Assembly (NCBI RefSeq): GCF_020539865.1
Contig: NZ_JAJBQV010000020.1
Coordinates: 1-36,143 of the forward strand
Direction: 5' to 3'
From: Megasphaera elsdenii
GTDB taxonomy: Bacteria; Bacillota; Negativicutes; Veillonellales; Megasphaeraceae
DNA length: 36,143 nucleotides
The position numbers and the translations under genes were made by a program. Under the pieces are notes generated by a model that saw only the letters and a list, made by a program, of their open reading frames with translations, was not told the DNA's origin and did not search any database. Positions 13,387 to 20,289 of this stretch are shown here, piece by piece (the first letter of the stretch is position 1; every line of letters starts with the position of its first letter).

Positions 13387-14936
13387 GTCAGCAAATGGTC
13401 ATCATCGGAGCCGGCTTGGCCGGTCTGTCGGCAGCCTATACAGCGGCCCGCCAGGGCTGGCAGGTCTGGCTCTGTTCGTCCCTGCCGTCGGAACGGGCCC
13501 AGTCGGTCATGGCCGAAGGCGGCATCAACGCGGCGCTGGACACACAAGGTCAGGACGATAGTCCCGACCAGCACGAAGCCGATACGCTCCGGGCTGCCTG
13601 CGGCCTGGCCGATCCCAATGCTGTCCAGGCTATGACAACGGCTGCGCCGGCCCTGGTCGAGGCCCTGGCCGACTTGGGGGTTCCCTTTAACCGGACGGTT
13701 GACGGTCAAATTGATTTGCGCTATTTCGGCGGTCAGAAGAAGAAACGCACGGCCTTTTCCCAGAGCGATACGGGAAAACAGCTCATGACGGCCTTGATTG
13801 ACGCCGTCCGTCGCTATGAAGGGGAAGGGGGAGTGCGTCGGCTGGCCCACCACGATTTCCTGACCTTGCTCCACGATGGGACGACGTGTACCGGCGTTTG
13901 CCTGCGCGATACTTGGAGCGGCGAACGCTGTGACCTGCCGGCCCAGGCAGTCGTCATAGCCACCGGCGGCCTTCATGGCCTCTTTAGCTGTACGACGGGC
14001 TCCCTGGCCGATACCGGTGCCGTCACGGCCGAGCTGTTCCGCTTGGGCCTGCCCGTGGCCAATGGGGAATTCATCCAGTACCACCCGACGACGATTGCCA
14101 GCAACGGGAAGCGGATGTTGGTCAGTGAAGCCGCCCGCGGTGAAGGCGGACGGCTTTGGGTACTGAAACAAGGGCGTCCTTGGTATTTCATGGAAGAAAA
14201 ATATCCTGAACTGGGGAACCTCATGCCCCGCGACGTGACGGCCCGGGAAATCTGGTACCACTGTCAGGCCGGGGAAACGGTCTGGCTGGACCTGACGGGC
14301 CTGGATAAATCGGTCTTTTCCCGGAAACTGGCCGGCCTCGTCGCCGACTGCCAGCTCTATGGCGGCGTCGATATCCGGCGCCAGCCCATTGCCGTATCTC
14401 CAGGTATCCATTATTTTATGGGCGGCCTGTACGTCGATGAATGGCATCGCACGCCGTGGCAGCACCTGTACGCGGCCGGTGAATGTGCCTGCCAGTATCA
14501 CGGTGCCAACCGCCTGGGTGGCAATTCCCTGCTCGGTGCCATCTATGGCGGCCGTAAAGCGGCCTGTACGGCTGTGGAAGAGGGTCGGGAACGGCCGCTT
14601 CCCCGAATCGCTCAGGTCCAGCTGCCGCCGGCAGCTACGTCGCCGGTCCAGCTGGCCTGTCTGAGGCAGCACCTGGACCAGGCCTTGGGAGTCGTCCGTA
14701 CTGGGGCTGTATTGTCCCAGGCATTAGAACGTATCACAGCCCTGCCCGGGGCTTTGCCCTTACTGGGCCGGGCCTTGCTGCAGTCGGCCTTGGGACGGCA
14801 GGAAAGCCGCGGAGCCCATTGGCGCAGCGACTTTCCTCGTCGCGATGATGACCGCTTCCTGAAGACGACGCTGGCCGTATATGACGGCCGGCAGATTACT
14901 TTGTCCTACCGGCCGGTGCCGGAGAAACGGGGATAG
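13383..14936 (+). CDS. frdA: Fumarate reductase/succinate dehydrogenase-like flavoprotein subunit
   Basis: A 517-residue FAD protein with the dinucleotide fold GAGLAG (9-14) and 'MAEGGINAAL' (43-52). 'QYHPTTI' (232-238) and 'SEAARGEGG' (248-256) follow. Arg283 lies in MPRDV and His343 in GIHYFMGG; 'GANRLGGNSLLGA' (374-386) includes Arg377. These correspond to the substrate-binding and proton-shuttling residues of FrdA. The position of the covalent FAD histidine (S-H-T-V-A-A-E-G-G in E. coli) reads A-Q-S-V-M-A-E-G-G, so FAD is predicted to be non-covalent. It is about 80 residues shorter than typical FrdA, mainly at the C-terminus. Aspartate oxidase (NadB) is the main alternative, but the adjacent anchor and FeS genes argue against it. 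The start at 13383 is set by the ATGA overlap and a GAGGTGG site. The substrate may not be fumarate. Confidence 0.8.
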   Translation: MSQQMVIIGAGLAGLSAAYTAARQGWQVWLCSSLPSERAQSVMAEGGINAALDTQGQDDSPDQHEADTLRAACGLADPNAVQAMTTAAPALVEALADLGVPFNRTVDGQIDLRYFGGQKKKRTAFSQSDTGKQLMTALIDAVRRYEGEGGVRRLAHHDFLTLLHDGTTCTGVCLRDTWSGERCDLPAQAVVIATGGLHGLFSCTTGSLADTGAVTAELFRLGLPVANGEFIQYHPTTIASNGKRMLVSEAARGEGGRLWVLKQGRPWYFMEEKYPELGNLMPRDVTAREIWYHCQAGETVWLDLTGLDKSVFSRKLAGLVADCQLYGGVDIRRQPIAVSPGIHYFMGGLYVDEWHRTPWQHLYAAGECACQYHGANRLGGNSLLGAIYGGRKAACTAVEEGRERPLPRIAQVQLPPAATSPVQLACLRQHLDQALGVVRTGAVLSQALERITALPGALPLLGRALLQSALGRQESRGAHWRSDFPRRDDDRFLKTTLAVYDGRQITLSYRPVPEKRG

Positions 14937-14937
14937 C

Positions 14938-15651
14938 ATGACCTATATTTTTCACATCCGCCGCCAGGAACGGCCCCGGAGCCGGGCGTACTGGCAAGAT
15001 TTTTCCTATGACGGCCAGCCTGGCGATTCCGTCGCCCAGGCCCTGATGGCCATCAATGAGGACAGCCCTTTGCAGGACCGGAACGGACAGGATACGGCGC
15101 CCATCCGCTGGCAGCGGAGCTGCCTCGTGCGTAAGTGTGGCGCCTGTGCCATGGTCATAAACGGCGTGCCGTCCTTGGCCTGTTCGACGTTTCTATCTGC
15201 CTTGTCCGGGCCGGTCATTACGTTGGAGCCCCTCAGCCTGTTTCCCGTCGTCGCCGACCTCATCGTCGACCGCAGCTTTTTATACGACCGCCTCAAGGAC
15301 TGGCAGATTTGGCTGGACCAGCCGGCTGCGGCGTCGCCCTGGACCTGGAAAAATCGCTATGAATCAGCGCGATGCCTGCTCTGTGGCTGTTGCCTGGAAG
15401 TCTGTCCCAATGCTTCGCCGCAGTCCCTCTTTGCCGGAGCGGCTGCAGCTGTCCAGGCGTACCGCATCCTGAGCCAGGAAACAGGGGACAGCCCTCATGG
15501 CCGGCAGCTCCGTCAGGCCTACAGGCATCAATATTTTGAACACTGCGGCCAGTCCATGGCCTGTCAGGAAGTCTGCCCGGCCCGGCTGGCCGTGACGGAC
15601 CTGTTGGCCTGTGCCAATTCACTGGTCCTTTGGAAACATAGCAGATGGTAA
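14938..15651 (+). CDS. frdB: Fumarate reductase/succinate dehydrogenase-like iron-sulfur subunit
   Basis: 237 residues, normal for FrdB/SdhB. All three cluster sites are present: Cys62-x4-Cys67-x2-Cys70-x11-Cys82 for [2Fe-2S], then Cys146-x2-Cys149-x2-Cys152-x3-Cys156-Pro, and Cys203-x5-Cys209-x3-Cys213-Pro for the [4Fe-4S] and [3Fe-4S] centres. It should carry electrons between the membrane anchor and the flavoprotein. The ATG at 14938 follows the flavoprotein stop after a single base, so translation is coupled. The protein is complete, unlike the shortened flavoprotein, which indicates that the complex is kept under selection for electron transfer. Confidence 0.87.
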   Translation: MTYIFHIRRQERPRSRAYWQDFSYDGQPGDSVAQALMAINEDSPLQDRNGQDTAPIRWQRSCLVRKCGACAMVINGVPSLACSTFLSALSGPVITLEPLSLFPVVADLIVDRSFLYDRLKDWQIWLDQPAAASPWTWKNRYESARCLLCGCCLEVCPNASPQSLFAGAAAAVQAYRILSQETGDSPHGRQLRQAYRHQYFEHCGQSMACQEVCPARLAVTDLLACANSLVLWKHSRW

Positions 15652-15669
15652 CGAGAAAGGAAGGAAACC

Positions 15670-16497
15670 ATGGGGAATACCTTATGTATTTATGATGGTG
15701 ACGTGCAGACCCGGCAGATTGCCTGCCTCGTCGGCAGCGTCCTGAGTATGAGCGCCTATGCGGCCTATACGGAAACGATGAATTGGGACCGCTATGAACG
15801 CATCGTCTTCGTCATGGGGCCCAGACAGGCCATGTTTTCACATTTTGCCGCCTGGCAGCCGGCCCTGCAGCACAAGAAGCTGGCTTTTTTGTGGAATGAT
15901 TTCCAAAATATCTATACCGAACGCATCGCCGCGGCTATCCAGGCCCGGCTGGGACGGCCCTTGGATGTGACGGCTTTCGTATCGGCTGAGAACTGGCTCG
16001 ACGATACGATTCGCGCAGCCCAGACGATTCAGGCCCGGGAAAAGGGGCCGGTACACGATGACGGTGCCGTCCTTCAGGCGATGGAAATCTTCCTAGCCGG
16101 CCATAACACGGGCGTCTTGTCGACGGGGTGGGGCCAGGAGGTCCACGGTACGCCGATAGAGTATGTCTATGAAAGAGGGGCGTTCTATTTCTTCAGCGAA
16201 GGCGGACGCAAGTTCATCTACCTCTACCGTAACGGCCACGCGGCCTTTTCCGTCTGCGACGCCTTTACCGATGCCCGGCATCTGGCTGGCTTGCAGGCCG
16301 AAGGGACCGTGCGCTTCATCGAGCCCGGTGATAAGGAATACGGACGCATTGCCGCCCTCAAAGGGATTTCCCGGAAGCGGCTGGTGGCGATGCCTGTCGT
16401 CCTTCATGTCATCGCCCTCGACGTGGCGCAGATGACCTTCGTCTGGAGCGGTTTCCTCCGGACCGGCCGATCTCTGCGCCAGACTTATCTATTCTGA
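15670..16497 (+). CDS. Flavodoxin-like / PNPOx split-barrel fusion, HugZ/HutZ-like haem-utilisation protein
   Basis: A 275-residue protein of two parts. Residues 1-115 have a flavodoxin-like alternation ('YERIVFVMGP', 'KKLAFLWND') but no recognisable FMN phosphate loop; they look like the HemG/flavodoxin fold with the cofactor site lost. Residues 128-275 resemble the pyridoxamine-phosphate-oxidase split barrel of HugZ/HutZ haem-utilisation proteins ('NTGVLSTGW', 'PIEYVYERGAFYFFSEGG', 'NGHAAFSVCD', 'GTVRFIEPGD'). Such barrels bind flavin or haem. In Vibrio hutZ sits with hutW, so finding one here supports the haem reading of the cluster. AAGGAAGG precedes the ATG. The precise reaction is unknown; flavin reductase or haem chaperone are both possible. 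Confidence 0.65.
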   Translation: MGNTLCIYDGDVQTRQIACLVGSVLSMSAYAAYTETMNWDRYERIVFVMGPRQAMFSHFAAWQPALQHKKLAFLWNDFQNIYTERIAAAIQARLGRPLDVTAFVSAENWLDDTIRAAQTIQAREKGPVHDDGAVLQAMEIFLAGHNTGVLSTGWGQEVHGTPIEYVYERGAFYFFSEGGRKFIYLYRNGHAAFSVCDAFTDARHLAGLQAEGTVRFIEPGDKEYGRIAALKGISRKRLVAMPVVLHVIALDVAQMTFVWSGFLRTGRSLRQTYLF

Positions 16498-16510
16498 AAA
16501 GGAGCTGCCC

Positions 16511-17476
16511 ATGAGTCGTGAAACGAAGATGAATGTCCTGTGCCGTGAAGCGGACCGGCAGGTGATCCGCGTCGAAAATGAAACGGGCTCAGCATACCTG
16601 ACAAATTATGTCATCTATCCGGGCATTTCCATTGCCTATATGGATGCCCATATCCAGGAATTTTCCTGCTATGCCCAGCCAAAGCCCGGCGTCTTTGCCA
16701 TCAATCACTGTGAAGAAGGGCGCATTGAATGTAATTTTAAAAACGGGGAGTTTTTATATATGGGGAAAGGCGACATGTCCATCGGCAAGCGCAGCTGCAG
16801 TGAATACTGCCATACGGCGTATTTCCCTGTTTCCCATTATCACGGTCTGTCCCTGCTCATTGAAACCAAGAAGGCCCAGCCTGTCTTGGACCGCCTCCTC
16901 GAAGAAGACCGGACCGATTTGCAGGCCCTGTGCGACCGCTTTTGCCGGGCTTCGGATTTCGGCGTCATCATGCAGGAAAATGAGGCCATGAAGCACCTCT
17001 TTTATGAACTCTATCATGTTCCCCAGGCCATCCGCCTGCGCTACTGCCGCCTGAAGGTCCTGGAAATCCTCCTCTTCTTGGGCACCTTGCCGGCCGGGAC
17101 GGTCCAAGACCGGCCTTTCCTGACGCGGCGCCAGTCCGATACGGTCAAAGCGGTTCAGAAGGAACTGCGCCGTAATTTGTGCCGCCATCAGACCATCGAA
17201 GAGCTGGCGGCCGCTTATGGCATGGCGCCGACGACGCTTAAGCGCTGTTTCAAAGATATGTGCGGCACGACGATTTATCAGTATCAGAAAGAAGCACGTA
17301 TCGCCGAAGCTATGCGCCAGCTCGCTGGGACAGATGACAGCATCCTGCACATCGCCAACGGCGTCGGCTATGAAAACAGCAGTAAATTCGCCGAAGCCTT
17401 CAAAAAGATGACAGGCCTGCTCCCCAAAGATTACCGGAAAGTCGCAGGCTGCAAGCCACGAGCCACTAACCACTAA
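16511..17476 (+). CDS. AraC-family transcriptional regulator of the haem cluster
   Basis: 321 residues. The N-terminal ligand domain contains 'INHCEEGRIECNF' and 'YFPVSHYHGLSLLI'. The C-terminal double helix-turn-helix (about 212-315) includes 'IEELAAAYGMAPTTLKRCFKDMCGTTIYQY', 'SILHIANGVGYENSSKFAEAFKK' and the terminal 'TGLLPKDYRK' that marks AraC proteins. AAAGGAG lies just before the ATG. It is last in the Fur-controlled operon. Members next to siderophore and haem uptake genes activate receptor operons by binding tandem repeats, and the paired repeats at 5142 and 8144 are the natural candidates. The last residues (CKPRATNH) are encoded by a dispersed heptamer repeat, and the stop overlaps the opposing gene by four bases. 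Confidence 0.85.
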   Translation: MSRETKMNVLCREADRQVIRVENETGSAYLTNYVIYPGISIAYMDAHIQEFSCYAQPKPGVFAINHCEEGRIECNFKNGEFLYMGKGDMSIGKRSCSEYCHTAYFPVSHYHGLSLLIETKKAQPVLDRLLEEDRTDLQALCDRFCRASDFGVIMQENEAMKHLFYELYHVPQAIRLRYCRLKVLEILLFLGTLPAGTVQDRPFLTRRQSDTVKAVQKELRRNLCRHQTIEELAAAYGMAPTTLKRCFKDMCGTTIYQYQKEARIAEAMRQLAGTDDSILHIANGVGYENSSKFAEAFKKMTGLLPKDYRKVAGCKPRATNH

Positions 17477-17488
17477 CCACTAACCACC
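17452..17488 (+). repeat. CCACGAG/CCACTAA heptamer array at a convergent gene junction
   Basis: AAGCCACGAG, then CCACTAA repeated three times in register, then CCACC. It encodes the end of the AraC protein and, on the other strand, the end of YigZ, and supplies both stop codons. Confidence 0.75.
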
Positions 17489-18129
17489 GGTTTGACCAGG
17501 GTACCCGTTTTCTGGCAGGTGACGCGGCCGCTGGTCGTGTCGGTCAGGGCGGCGGCGAAGGGGGCGGCTTCGTCCTGGGGGACTTCCATGGTGAAGGTCA
17601 CGTCAGCGGCGAACTGGCGGTCCGTGATGGTGCCGCCGTGGTCGGGGACGAAACGTTCCATCGTGCTGACCAGGGGGTAGGCGACAGTCGCCTTGAGAAT
17701 CGTGAACGGCGTATAGACGGCGATATCCGCAGCTTCCAGGCCCAGGGCGGCCGTATGGCTGTAGGCCCGGATGAGGCCGCTGGCACCGAGCTTGATGCCG
17801 CCAAAGTAACGGGTGACGACGATAGCCGTATTGGTCAGGCCCTGCTTCTTGAGGACTTCCAGGATGGGCCGTCCTGCCGTGCCGGCCGGTTCGCCGTCAT
17901 CGCTGGACCGCTGGAAACGGCCGTCGGGGCCGACCTGGTAGGCCGAGCAGTTGTGGCGGGCATCCCAGTATTTCTTTTTCACTTCGTCGATGAAGGCAGA
18001 TGCTTCATCTTCGGACTTTACTTCACAGACCGTCGCGATGAAGCGGGATTTCTTGATGACATATTCAGCGTCGGCCCGGCCGTAGACCGAGCGGATGAGA
18101 GATTCCATAAAAAACATCGTCCTTTGCAT
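17473..18129 (-). CDS. yigZ: YigZ/IMPACT-family protein
   Basis: 218 residues. The N-terminal UPF0029 domain shows 'KKSRFIATVCEVKSEDEA', 'YWDARHNCSAYQVG', 'SSDDGEPAGTAGRPILEVL' and 'VVTRYFGGIKLGASGLIRAY', the family hallmarks; a ferredoxin-like DUF1949 domain follows. IMPACT relatives in eukaryotes affect translation control; the bacterial role is unsettled. The start at 18129 has GGAG five bases upstream; internal ATGs at 18117 and 18108 are also possible. The C-terminus (VKPVVSG) runs into the heptamer array and overlaps the AraC stop. Confidence 0.87.
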   Translation of the reverse strand: MQRTMFFMESLIRSVYGRADAEYVIKKSRFIATVCEVKSEDEASAFIDEVKKKYWDARHNCSAYQVGPDGRFQRSSDDGEPAGTAGRPILEVLKKQGLTNTAIVVTRYFGGIKLGASGLIRAYSHTAALGLEAADIAVYTPFTILKATVAYPLVSTMERFVPDHGGTITDRQFAADVTFTMEVPQDEAAPFAAALTDTTSGRVTCQKTGTLVKPVVSG

Positions 18130-18159
18130 TTTTTCTCCATCATACCATGGATTTGTGCT

Positions 18160-18178
18160 TCGTGGCTAGTGGTTCGTA
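18160..18178 (-). repeat. CCACTAG/CCACGAA heptamer repeat, inverted copy
   Basis: On the minus strand it reads ACGAACCACTAGCCACGAA. With 17452-17488 it flanks yigZ in opposite orientation, suggesting that the gene sits between two related repeat ends. Confidence 0.5.
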
Positions 18179-18205
18179 AGGGCATCCTATGTGGACGCCT
18201 TACAG

Positions 18206-18243
18206 AAAAAAAGGAGCTGCCGCGATGCGACAGCTCCTTTTTC
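18206..18243 (-). terminator. Bidirectional terminator after the XRE gene
   Basis: AAAAAGGAGCTG/CAGCTCCTTTTT, a perfect 12-bp stem with loop CCGCGATGCGA and A/T runs on both sides. It ends the minus-strand regulator gene at 18252. Confidence 0.85.
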
Positions 18244-18251
18244 GCCATATT

Positions 18252-18605
18252 CTATTTTTTGTCATTGATATTCAATAATGTTTTAATGGCTTCCTGTTTT
18301 TCCGGCGGCAAAGCGTGAATGGCCCGGATGATGTGGCTGTCGTCTTCGGTAATGGAAGCACAGAAGTCGCAACTGTTGCCGTGTTCTTCACTGCCTTTGC
18401 AGTACATGCCCGGCCGGCTGACGAGGATACAGATAGGAATCTGGAAAAAATCGGCCATCTTCAATAACACAGAGATGTCCGGCGAATAGAGGCCTGTTTC
18501 CCAAGAATAGACGGCTTGTTTGGACATGCCAAAGAGGGCACCGAAAGCCGTCTGGGTTAAGCCCTTTTTTTTGCGATAATATCTGATTTCTTGTCCTAAA
18601 GTCAT
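18252..18605 (-). CDS. XRE-family (Cro/CI-type) regulator
   Basis: 117 residues with an N-terminal helix-turn-helix (about 5-60: 'IRYYRKKKGLTQTAFGALFGMSKQAVYSWETG'), followed by a short part with Cys-x10-Cys-x2-Cys (CKGSEEHGNSCDFC) that may bind a metal or sense redox, and a helical end. It is monocistronic, with its own promoter (18693-18721) and terminator. Target genes are unknown; autoregulation is likely given the imperfect palindrome in its leader. Confidence 0.85.
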   Translation of the reverse strand: MTLGQEIRYYRKKKGLTQTAFGALFGMSKQAVYSWETGLYSPDISVLLKMADFFQIPICILVSRPGMYCKGSEEHGNSCDFCASITEDDSHIIRAIHALPPEKQEAIKTLLNINDKK

Positions 18606-18664
18606 GCTCGTTCACTCTTTCTGTATACAAAAGTCTCTGTGGTATGCAAGTGTCTTGGTATAAC

Positions 18665-18721
18665 GTACAACACTATGTAATACACAGTAGTCATTATAAT
18701 ATGGATGACAAGAAGCGTCAA
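18665..18721 (-). promoter_or_regulatory. Promoter and possible operator of the XRE gene
   Basis: On the minus strand TTGACG (18716-18721), 17 bp, then a perfect TATAAT (18693-18698). Just downstream, GTATTAC and GTTGTAC with 5 bases between (18665-18683) form an imperfect inverted repeat suitable for a dimeric repressor. The rest of the 244-bp gap (18606-18849) is AT-rich with no gene seen. Confidence 0.55.
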
Positions 18722-18849
18722 CTGTGGAATTATAGACTTTGTTTGAATATTATACTTAAAAATGCATAATATTTAATCTTAAACAACATTTAAATTAAAG
18801 AAAATATCGATAAAAACGCATCGATGTATACGAAACATAGGATAAAAAA

Positions 18850-20136
18850 TCATTCATGAGCGAAAAAGGCGCGAATCAGGCGGACCAGGCTTTCCTGGTC
18901 GGCAGCACCCATCAGTTCCCGGCACGAGTGCATTGCTGTAATGGGGATACCGATATCCATAGCCCGCAAGGGGAGGTTGGCCGAGAGCAGGGAGCCCAAA
19001 GTCGAACCGCCGGGGATGTCCGACCGGTTCATGAATACCTGATAGGGAATATCATTTTCCCGACAAAGAGATTTGACAATGGCTACGGCAGCGGCGTCGC
19101 CAGCATAGCGCTGGCTGCTGGCGATTTTCAAGGCGACACCGTGTCCCATGACGGGCTGGTTGGTGACATCGCATTTTTCCGGCACGTTGGGATGGATGGC
19201 ATGGGCTACGTCGACAGAGAGCATGAAGGCCCGGGCCAGGTCGGCCGAGAAGTCATCGTCCGTCAGGCCGAAGGTGTGGTAGATGCGGTGCAGGATATCC
19301 GGCAAGATGTGGGAGTCCGCGCCCTGTTTCGTCTGGCTGCCGACTTCTTCGTTGTCAAAGAGGGCGGCGATGTTGAGGCCGTCGGCGCTGTCTTCTTCGG
19401 CCAGCCCAATCAGGCAGGCCAGGACCGACGTCAAGTTATCCAGGCGAGGAGACGATACGAATTCATTGCGCCAGCCCAAGGGGCAGCCTTCTTCATAAGG
19501 ATAGACCGTCAGGTCCCAGGACAGGATGGCTTCGGGCAGGCAGTGGCATTTTTCCGACAGGAAATCGAGGAAGAAATGGTCCGTCAGCTCGCGCTGGTCC
19601 AGGCCCATCAGGGGCAGCAAGTCTTTCTGCGGGTTGAGCTCGAAGCCTTCATTGGCCCGGCGGTTCATGTGGATGGCCAGGCGGGGAATGGTCAGGACCG
19701 GCCGGCCTGCGTCGATGAGGCGGATTTCCGGCTGGAAGGCATCGTCACTCTGAAGGGCTACGGTCCCGGCCAGGGACAAGGGGCGATCGAGCCAAGATTC
19801 GCGGAGCAAGCCGCCGTAGACTTCGGCGTTCAGCTTAAGGTAGCTGTGCTGGCGGATTTCCGGCCGGTATTTTACTCGCAGACAAGGAAAATCCGTATGG
19901 GCTGCGCTCAGGCGCAGGTGGCGGCGTATGTCGGATCCCGTGCGGAAGGCGACGAGGCCTGAATCATAGAGGGGAAGGTAATAGGCGTGGTTGGGTTCCA
20001 GCTGCCAAGATTCGGACAGGGACAGGGCCTGGAAGCCGGCTTGGTCGAGATAAGCCCGGCTGGCCTGGACCGTGTGGTACGGCGACGGGCTGTGATGAAT
20101 AAATGTTAACAATGCATCAATATAATCATGAGACAT
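18850..20136 (-). CDS. apeB: M18-family aspartyl-type aminopeptidase
   Basis: A 428-residue cytoplasmic zinc exopeptidase that removes N-terminal residues, often acidic. Metal and catalytic motifs: 'SAAHTDFPCLRVK' (His-x-Asp), 'ALFDNEEVGSQTKQGA' (catalytic Glu pair), 'SVDVAHAIHPN' and a late 'ITAMHSCRE' histidine. Length is typical for bacterial M18 enzymes. The ATG at 20136 is preceded by AAAGGATG; an earlier in-frame ATG at 20172 lies in the promoter region. It is transcribed divergently from trkH. Confidence 0.9.
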   Translation of the reverse strand: MSHDYIDALLTFIHHSPSPYHTVQASRAYLDQAGFQALSLSESWQLEPNHAYYLPLYDSGLVAFRTGSDIRRHLRLSAAHTDFPCLRVKYRPEIRQHSYLKLNAEVYGGLLRESWLDRPLSLAGTVALQSDDAFQPEIRLIDAGRPVLTIPRLAIHMNRRANEGFELNPQKDLLPLMGLDQRELTDHFFLDFLSEKCHCLPEAILSWDLTVYPYEEGCPLGWRNEFVSSPRLDNLTSVLACLIGLAEEDSADGLNIAALFDNEEVGSQTKQGADSHILPDILHRIYHTFGLTDDDFSADLARAFMLSVDVAHAIHPNVPEKCDVTNQPVMGHGVALKIASSQRYAGDAAAVAIVKSLCRENDIPYQVFMNRSDIPGGSTLGSLLSANLPLRAMDIGIPITAMHSCRELMGAADQESLVRLIRAFFAHE

Positions 20137-20188
20137 GAAGGTCATCCTTTCTGATAGGAGATAGGTCATCATTTCAATAATATTTATT

Positions 20189-20258
20189 ATTATACCATAT
20201 ATAAGATTCTATGGAATGGTATGTTTTTTTGCGACTCTTGCGCTAGCCATGGTATAAT
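20189..20258. promoter_or_regulatory. Divergent extended -10 promoters of apeB and trkH
   Basis: Both strands carry the same 13-base string TGGTATAATAATA: minus strand with -10 at 20189-20194, plus strand with -10 at 20253-20258. The plus copy has TTGCGA 18 bp upstream. The mirror layout means the two transcripts diverge from about 60 bp of shared DNA. Confidence 0.6.
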
Positions 20259-20289
20259 AATAAAGATTTTATTTTTTGAAGGGACGCTT

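Noticed and set aside
13359..14672. Long minus-strand open frame (437 codons) opposite the flavoprotein gene
   Set aside because: It is a shadow caused by GC-biased third positions. The plus strand carries clear FAD and substrate motifs, while the minus frame shows no family features and no ribosome-binding site.
13383..14936. L-aspartate oxidase (NadB) as the identity of the flavoprotein
   Set aside because: The length would fit, but the adjacent anchor and three-cluster iron-sulfur gene are those of fumarate reductase/succinate dehydrogenase, and there is no nadA or nadC nearby.
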